Source: Sabethes cyaneus
Lineage: Eukaryota; Arthropoda; Insecta; Diptera; Culicidae
DNA: 64,000 nt
Direction of reading: 5' to 3'
Assembly (NCBI RefSeq): GCF_943734655.1
Contig: NC_071355.1
Coordinates: 241,699,183 to 241,763,182 of the forward strand
Positions within the stretch are counted from its first letter, which is position 1; each line of letters opens with the position of its first letter. Below, one piece after another: positions 36,401 to 45,400 of the stretch. A model generated the notes under the pieces. It was given only the letters and a program-made list of their open reading frames with translations, searched no databases and was not told where the DNA came from. Position numbers and translations under genes: made by a program.

Positions 36401-39400
36401 CGAGTTCACCGAGAAGCTTCATATTTTTTAGATAAAAGAAATATTGTATATGTTCTTGGCATGAGAAAAGGAGGTTAACCGAAGAATTCCTGCTGTGCAG
36501 ACTTGTTAAGCATGGTTCTTTGAAGATCATGTCCGCACTGTTTTGACTGGTGTAAACTGAACTGTTTGCTGAAGAATGTCTTTAAGTCAGTAGCAGTTTG
36601 AGGAGATAGTGTGTCTTCTAGCAAGCACCAAAGTTTGTAACAGGCAGCATGTAGTGAACCGTAATTATGTTGTACTTAGTTTCAGAATAAGTTTTGGAAG
36701 CTGCACATTGAGCTGTTTCAAAACAACACTGAAAGCGTAAGAAGTAGACCTTTCTATAACGGAAAATGTGAAAAATGCCGAAAAGTTTAGTAATAAAATC
36801 CGTATGCATTGTGTCTGGGCCTTTAGAGTGACAGTGAATCCACCTACTAAAGTGATATAAACCTTTATTTTTTAAAGGCTCCCAAAATATTTTGTTAGTT
36901 CATTTATTTATTTATTTATTTATTTATTATTACTTCATCTGACTCTGAGAGTCTACATGAATGATTTCTATAAAACATTGGTGCTTCTTAACCTTTGTAC
37001 AAATTTATGCGATGGCTCATCGAAATTAAACAACTCTTCCACTTTCGAAAATGTTCTAACACATGCAGTAACGGGGTCATTACATCCAAAGACGGTACGG
37101 TGGAATGAAGTTTGCAGTAAGCCGGTGGAACGTATAGAAGTCCAATGCTGTGAAGTACGAAAGTCCAATAGAGATAAAAGTCTGGGGGAATCGATTTCAC
37201 CGTTGATGACTTTGGCCACGAATACTGCCAGGTGCGTTTTTCGTCGATAATCTAGCGAGTCTAGATCAAGTAGCCGGCAGCGATCAGAATACGGTGGAAG
37301 GCTCTCTGGATGACGCCATGGTAGATGTCGCAGACCAAGCAGAATGAATTTCCTTTGTACTCGTTCGATGCGCAGGTTCCATGTTAACTGCTGAGGACAC
37401 CATACAATACTACAGTTTTCAAGCAGTGGTCGAACCAGAGCACAATACAAGGATTTGAGGCAATGCGGATCATTGAAATTTCGTCCAATTTTAGAAATGA
37501 ATCCCAGTTGACGCATTGCCTTCGAAATAATCGATTCATGGTGTAGGTCGAATGTTAGCTTAGTATCAAGTAACACACCAACAGTTGAATAGAATCGGAC
37601 TTTTAATGCGGTAAAAACTTATCACCTCACATTTTGCCACACTTAGTGCGAGTCAGTTTCGTTTACACCAATTAACAAATGTATCAAGTAATTCTTGCAG
37701 GCGGCGACAATCATCAGTTTTTCCAACAGGTAGAAACAGTTTCAAGTCATCAGCATACACAAGTCTGCATCCGATGTCCAATAGCAATGTGACGTCGTTG
37801 AAAAACAGTGGAAAAATCAGTGGTCCCATATTACTACCTTGCGGAACGCCTGACGTGTTGGTAAATTGCGCAGAAATACATGAGCCAAGCTTCACGCGCA
37901 ATACCCTGTCAAGCAAGTACGAGCTGAGCCATTGCACTAGTTGTTGGGTTGCACCGAGTCGAAAAAGTTTACGCAATAATATTGAATGGTCAATCCGATC
38001 AAGAGCTGCCTTCAAGTCCGTGTAGATTGCGTCCACTTGCTTCTTATTCTCTATTTGCGAAATGCAGATAGAGGTAAACTCCATTAAATTCGTACAAACG
38101 GAAAGACCAGGTATGAAGCCGGGCTGAGCTGAAGATATGTAGTTTTTTGTACGAGACAACATCATACTGCTAACAATTATTTCGAACAATTTTGACGCGG
38201 CTGATAAATTAGTAATTCCGCGATTGTGTCTAACGTTCCGGCGGTCACCTGTTTTATACACTGGGTGGGAACATAAACGACTCATTTCAAATATTCGGGA
38301 ATTTAACCTGTTCGAATGATTTGTTAAAAATATTGCGTAAAGGAACGGCCAACGGTACAATACAGCGATTCAAAACTACAGCTGTGATGCCATCAGGCCC
38401 CGCAGAGAAGGAACGCTTCAGTTTTTTTTGCAGCGGTAATTACCATGTCAGTAGTAATCTCAAACACATTCAAGTCGACCAAATCAGCTGGAACGTATGA
38501 AGCAGCGGTTTGTGCATCCTAATCAGAGGCTGTTTCTAATATAGTCTATCCAGCTTTTTACGAGCCATAATGGCGGACGTGTTCGTAATATTTGAACAGC
38601 ATTTTTGACATTTTCTTAATACATCGCACGTTTTCTTTCCGCGCGTTCACGATAAAACTAAAGGAACGTGCGGACAGAAAACGTGCGATGTATTAGGGAA
38701 ATGTCAAAAATGCTGTTCAAATATTACGAACACGTCCGCCATTATGGCTCGTAAAAAGCTGGATATAGAGATACAGTAATATAGAGACTTTGTCTAATAT
38801 AGTAACTGTCTACACTAGCGTGCCCAGACATACACAAAAGTTGAGGCATCCGACCTTTCCGTAGAATGTTTTGGCCAGGCAAATCGACTAATCGTTGAAT
38901 GTCGAATCTATTATTATCTATGATCACAAATATACTGAACGACCAGATTGAAAACTCCGGACTTTCGGCTGCAATTGGATTTAAAATCAAAGTTGGTATT
39001 AGACCAGACCAGTTGAAATTGAACTTAACATTTGTAATAGGGCATTAAATTAGATTTGAAATTCGACTTAAATTTTGAGTAATCTGAAAGTTTTATTTCG
39101 AGCTTAAAAGAAAATTTGAAGTTATTATTTCGAAATGGGACTTGAAATTGGAGTTGAAATTGGACGTAATTTGGATTTAAATTGAACTTGAGATTAGACT
39201 TGGAATTACATTTGAAAAAGACTTGAAATTGGAGCTCAAATTTTGCTAGAAGTTGGCCTCGAGGTAAGATGCTGGTCGAATAAGCCAGTCGTCGTATGTT
39301 CGAATCTCGGCTGGGAAGGCTGGGAGTCAATAGGATCGTAGCACTGACCCCGCACTGTCCTGTATTCTAACAGCCGGTTGCGAAGTCTGTCGTATAAAAA

Positions 39401-42400
39401 CAGAAGGTCAAATTTCGATAACGGAATTAGCATCCAGGCTTTCTGTTTTGGGCTTGATATCAGAGTTTAAATTGGAGTTGAATTAGATTGGAAATTGGGC
39501 TTAAAATCGGACATGTAATTGAACTGGACATTGGGCATAAAACGAGGCTTGAATTTGGACGTAGACACGACCTTTATTTGAAATTACGATTGACATAATT
39601 CATCTTACCATCTGACTCGTTTAACCTCTTTTCTGTTTCTTTTTTTTTTAGTCCCGTTTGCTGACTTTTAGTTGCATTTCATCTTCTTTTCTGTACTGTT
39701 TTCATGGTTTTTGTTCGCACCTTTCTTCTTTTCTTTCCGTCTTTTCTACTTTTCTCTCGTCTTTCCTTTTTTTGTTACCTGTTTCCTGATTCTTTGTTTC
39801 GTTTTTCTTCGTTTCCTGTCCCATTTTTTCTTATTTTCACCTCTGTTTTTCCTCTTGTTTTTCACTCATTTTTTATAATTTTCCTTTTACTTTTTTCCTT
39901 TCTTTTCCCGTTTCCCTCGTTTCTTTTATCGGTTTTTTATCTCTTGCTACTCTTATTTTCCATTTTGATTTTTCCGTTTTTCCTTTCTTGTCTCGTTTTC
40001 CCTCTTTTTTCCCGTATTCCCTCTTTTTATGTATCGTTTTTCCCTGACTAGTCTTCACTCGTTTCCCTCCTTTATTCTCTCGGGTTTCCTTTTTTCTACC
40101 CGTTGTTGTCGTCCTCTTTCTCTTCATTTTCTGTCGTGTTTTTCGTAATTTTCAGTTCATTTTTTGTTTTCTGTCCCGTTAAGTCTTTTTCTATTTTTTG
40201 TTCTCATCTTTTCCGTTCTTCCTCTCATTGTGTACTGCTTTTCCTCCTTTTCTGTCGCCATCTGTTTGTTGTTTTATTCGGTTTGTCTTGTATTCTCGTT
40301 TCTGCTCCCGTATTTTTTCCTTCCAGGGGTAAAAAAATTTCATTTTTTCCTTTTTTGTTCCGTTTTTTCTACTTTTCGGTCAAGTTTGTCGTTATGTCCT
40401 CTCTCGTTTTTCCTTCTTTTATCTCATTTTTGACGTAGGACTACGTCTTACGGCAAGTTTTGAGATAGGGTGTTATTCCAAAAAATCGAAAAATGCGAGC
40501 GTCACGAAAAATGATAGGTTTTGAGTGCTAATAGCTCAGCGGTTTTCCAATCGATATTCAATATTCTTACACCAATCGACCGGAAAATCTTCTAAGAATT
40601 GGCCCAAATGAAGAAAAGTATGGATTCTTGATGCTGAACTATTGAAAAATTGAAAATAATAAACTTATGTTTTACCAGAATTCATTCTGTTGGAAATGAC
40701 GCCATCAAAGTAAAAACGCGTTTTCACGCGTCGGCTTATAATTCAGTCAATTTTCAATAGATTTCCAAGATATTTACACCAATAGATCGGAAAATCGATT
40801 TGGAAGATATTGAAAATATAGAAAACTATTGATTTTCAATGCGCGTCATTGAAAAATTGAAAATAACTAACTCGGTCGTACTAGAAATTGTCGCTTTGCG
40901 ATTGGTTGAAATAATTTCCAATTATTATCGAACAAGTCTTGGTACAATTCAGGATGCACCGAGAAAGTTGCTGGTAAGTTCCATTTAATTCTACTATAAC
41001 AAACTTACAAGAGAATTAAATGGAATCCTACCCTTTCTCGTTGATTGCTAATTGGCTTGAAAATTGAGATGAATCACCAACGGTAATACGAGCGGTGACG
41101 CAGTCGTGCACGTCTGCAGTTCCCGGTCGGTCGTATTCATCGGTTGTTGAGGAAAGGAAAGTATGCTGAGCGTGTGTTGGAGCTGGAGCGCACGTTTCAC
41201 TGCCGTAATGAAATATCTGGCTGCCGAAGTTCTGAAATTGGCAGGAAATATGCTGCTCGCGACAACGAAACTACCAGAATTATCGTCACTTGCAGCTGGC
41301 ATCCGTAACAACGAAGAGTTGAACAAATTGCTGTCCGGTGTCACCACTGATCAGAGAAGTGTTTTTCCGAACATCCAAACTGTTTTGTTGTTGCCCAAGA
41401 AGACGGAAAAGAAGGCTTAAATTTCCAACATATCACGCCGACAAAATGTTCTTTTAAGGACGAAACATAATGTTCATGATGATTTGGGGAATTTTCGCTC
41501 ACTGATTTTAATTCTATTTAATTCGATTGATTCTAATTGTTCGCTTCTTATCAAATAATTTTAACCGATCACCTCTCGCGCTTCTGTTCGCTTGTTGCTG
41601 CCGGTTGAGTTGCCCATCTCGTAAGGTACCAAAGCAGCCAATAAATATACCAGCTCCAAGTAAATGAGTTCGGTCAAGCGTCAAAATGCATAAAACCATG
41701 GGTAATAAAATGAAATAGTTTTAGTAACATTTTTTGCATCTTCATATAAGAATTTGTTCGTTCTTGAAAGAACGGTTTTCGGTAATTGATGAAACCTAGG
41801 AAACTTAGAACTTAGGGCTTTTCACTCTGTTTTCTTTAGCAACACAAATTTATTCATCACCAATGCTACCGTAATAATACGCAGCGTAATTTTTCTTTGG
41901 CAGCATAAGGCGAATGGCTCCTTGGTAACTTTGCTCTTTTGTTCAGACTGAAATTGAAATGCTCCATTTTATTTAACGTACATGATAGAATGAAGGACCA
42001 TGAAAAATAGGTGTGACTGATTCTTGTCGCTTGCTCTGGTACATAACAAGTGGTAAGCCGGCGAACAGCATTACTCAAACGCTAGCTGAGCTACTGCCAA
42101 CATCGTTTGCCAGGGCAAACGAACGTCACGCTCGACTCGTGCACTTTTGCAGTGTGTGTGCAGTGCAGTGTGTTGGAGCTGGAGCTGGAGCACTCGTTTG
42201 GCTGCCGTGATGAAATATCTGGCTGCTGAAGTTCTGGAATTGGCAGGAAATAAGCTGCACGCGACAAAAAAACGACCAGAAGCATCCCACGTCACTTGCA
42301 GCTGGCCACTTGAAGTGGTATTTCATCGTGATTCAGGACCATACACGAATGGCTTCGTTAATCGCATAGCTGCTGAAGCTTTCAGTCTGGTCTTTTGCAA

Positions 42401-45400
42401 CAAGCCGTGACTGGTGAGCGGTTATCGGTACTTCAATTTACCGAACAGATAATTACGTTAAGTGCGTTAGTGCAAGTTTATTCCAAGCTGGAGTTATGAT
42501 AATCAAACAATCGGTCCTTTCAAGGGCCACACAACGATTGAAGAGTTTATTATATTTTCTACTTAATACTAGAATAACACAGGCAACGAGGAAAAAGTTG
42601 AATTTTTCGCCGAAACGGACGACCAAAAAATGACGGAAATAAGTTTTCTGGTCACGGGCGACATTTTCTGCGACTTCCAAAACGTCTGCAGCTTGTTAAT
42701 GCTTTATTATCAGTGATCTTTTGTAAGCCGCGGAAAAGTTGCGCAAAATTTTCAACTTTTTGAAAAGTGTCGTGTACCGTCTACCGATTAACTGAGGAAA
42801 AGCATTATTCAACATGGAAACAGATTATAAAAATTTATTTACTGTTTGGTTTAGTTACTGAATTGGTTTCGTTTTAATAAAATAGATTCAATCAATTCAT
42901 GGATATAACTCCAAAATCGGTTGAGGATAGAACGTATACAATGTTACTACTTTGATAAACGTTACGTATGTAGGTTGTAGACTTGAAGAATCGTATTATT
43001 ACATACATGGATAGATCCTACTATCGCTACAAAGAGACTTACGTGGTCCTACGTCACCTACGCGGTCGTTTCTTGTGCACAACCCCTCTGATATTTTGTT
43101 TCTCTTCCGAACTCCCTCTGTTTTTGTCCAGTCTTCTGTTTTTGCCTTGTTTTCTTCTCATTTACAACACTGATTCGCATTCGTCAATTTCTTCGAAAAC
43201 GGCTAAAATCACCTTTCATAAACTAACATATGCCAGTCAAAAATTATGCCAGTTAAAAGACCATCTAAAGCCAGTTGTTTTACTTGAATTTTATAAAGGT
43301 TACTTAAAGGGCACTTGAATTTTATAAAGGTTTCAATGCGGTATTAATCATTACCTCTGGTTTTATTGTGGTATTACGCAATACCAAGAGGATACCAGTC
43401 AAAACACACTTATAGCTAGCTAAAAAACCATAATAAAACTGTTAATTGAGCAAACTTTTTGTGGTTGCTTGTATTCCCACGATAAAACTAGTTGGCTGCA
43501 CTGCGTCGGAAACAACTAAAATGATTTTGCTAGAAATTGAGATTGACTAACTGAATATATTTATTTTGTTAAAACAACAAGTTCTTGAAAATTGCAAAAT
43601 ATCAATGGCGCGTTGATTTTATTCATCTGACGATAAATTTTAATGCGCATATGCTGCAAACGAACTAAGATTGTTCAAAACTTATCAATTATTCTATGGG
43701 ACATTTTATTATGGTCGCTATAAACCAAGCCGATCAGAATGATCTGATAGTAAAACTTTAACTTTTCTGCTCACGGATGTATTTCCAAGTTGTTTATAAA
43801 GTTTATAGTTTATAAAGTTTATAAAACTTTTCATTAAATTATGGTGGTGTCATGCAGCGAAAGCTTCAGTGGTTTTCTTACTGCTTTCAGCAAAGCATGA
43901 AGCAACTACTTGAGCTTATAACCTGATTCTTATAGAGGTTATAAAAACATTCTGAGGAGTAGACCACTTGGTCAGAAGGCAGTTTTATAGCGGTCATCAG
44001 AAAGTTCCTGTGGAGCTCATAGTTTTATTAGCGGTTTTATGAAATTGGTCATGAAAACTACTGTAGAAACGTAATAAAACTTAGAAATGTTACTTGGTAT
44101 GGATGAATATTCCTCGTTTTCTGCCTAGTCTTCATACAAGACTGCAGTTTCAAGTATATTCTTACAATTATCGATGTAATTGGTTGAGAGGAAGGATGGC
44201 TGCTCTACGAACTCTCTACGTTCAAGACATTAATTTGGTCTAACTTTAATAAACAAGTGATAAAATTGATTAAATAGAAGGGGTAATTTTACATTTACTC
44301 AAAAGTGTTTACTTTAAGGACATCGACTTAGTCTAGGTTCAATCGAAATGTATCAATGTATATCAATGGCTAGGGTTAGAAATGTTTCTAGCCGATTGAT
44401 GCAAATGTCTCCAAAATTCGTTGAAAAATTGCTGAACAAAACGTAACCACTTTTTGTTACATGTTCATTTCTCGTACTTCTAAAGTGCACACCATATATA
44501 GAAAACAAAAACGTAGTTCTACGTTAAAAATCAAACCCATAAACTATGAAATATTTATCTTTGAAATTATAAATGAATGTATAATACACAATGTTTATTC
44601 TTTATCATTATATTTTATACCTATCGCTCAGAAAGTGGTCATAAATTGGAAATGAAATTGCGTTCCCAATCATCATCATGATTCTAGAGAACATGGCTCG
44701 AACACTTCGGCAAACATTGGATATTTTTACTGGAACTTGCTTCCACGCTTAAATTCACATTATTACGCCCGCCGGGCATCGAGCTGGGCTGGCAAACGTT
44801 AATGTTTAACAACAATATTTACTTTATCCCAGCAGCAATGCACTGGCAGAGGTATCTTTCACATCACAACGCGCAGCCTGCTTCGACAATGTGCATGCTT
44901 GGATGGTAAACATTGACTGACAGTGGAGCAGTAGAAAAAGATCCAAATATTTTACAATTTCGCTACCGACGGCGCTCCTATTGTTTCATATTGTTAAATT
45001 TGTTTCCTGATTCTGAGCTCTAGGCCGTATGTTCACAGAACAGGAAAAGAACTGACTTACCGGCATGCCTCAAGCCATAGCTGTCGCAGTTTTCGTCCAG
45101 GCCGATACCCTCGTGTGTGACAGCCGCCGCTGCTGCAGCCGCCGTCCACAGGTCCCGTGGATGAGGATGCGAGTGCGGATGATGATGGTGGTGGTGATGA
45201 TGGTGCGGGTGGGAATTCAACCGATATTCACTGCCCAGACGATACTCCGAGTAGTAGTCTACGGGAAAGGATGAACGTGGAATTTGATTATCCCGTCGGC
45301 GATAATTGGGAAGGTCATAGCTAAGTGTGATTTACCATTGTGCAAAGCCGACGGTGTATTGTGATGGAACGGGTTCATCTGGGGCAGCGTCGTGAGTGAC

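Noticed and set aside
39672..40438. Long Phe/Leu/Ser-rich plus-strand frames and a Lys-rich minus-strand frame
   Set aside because: They are translations of the polypyrimidine tract; stop codons are rare there because A and G are nearly absent.
41048..41347. A minus-strand gene over the H2A pseudogene
   Set aside because: It is the antisense shadow of a clear H2A sequence.
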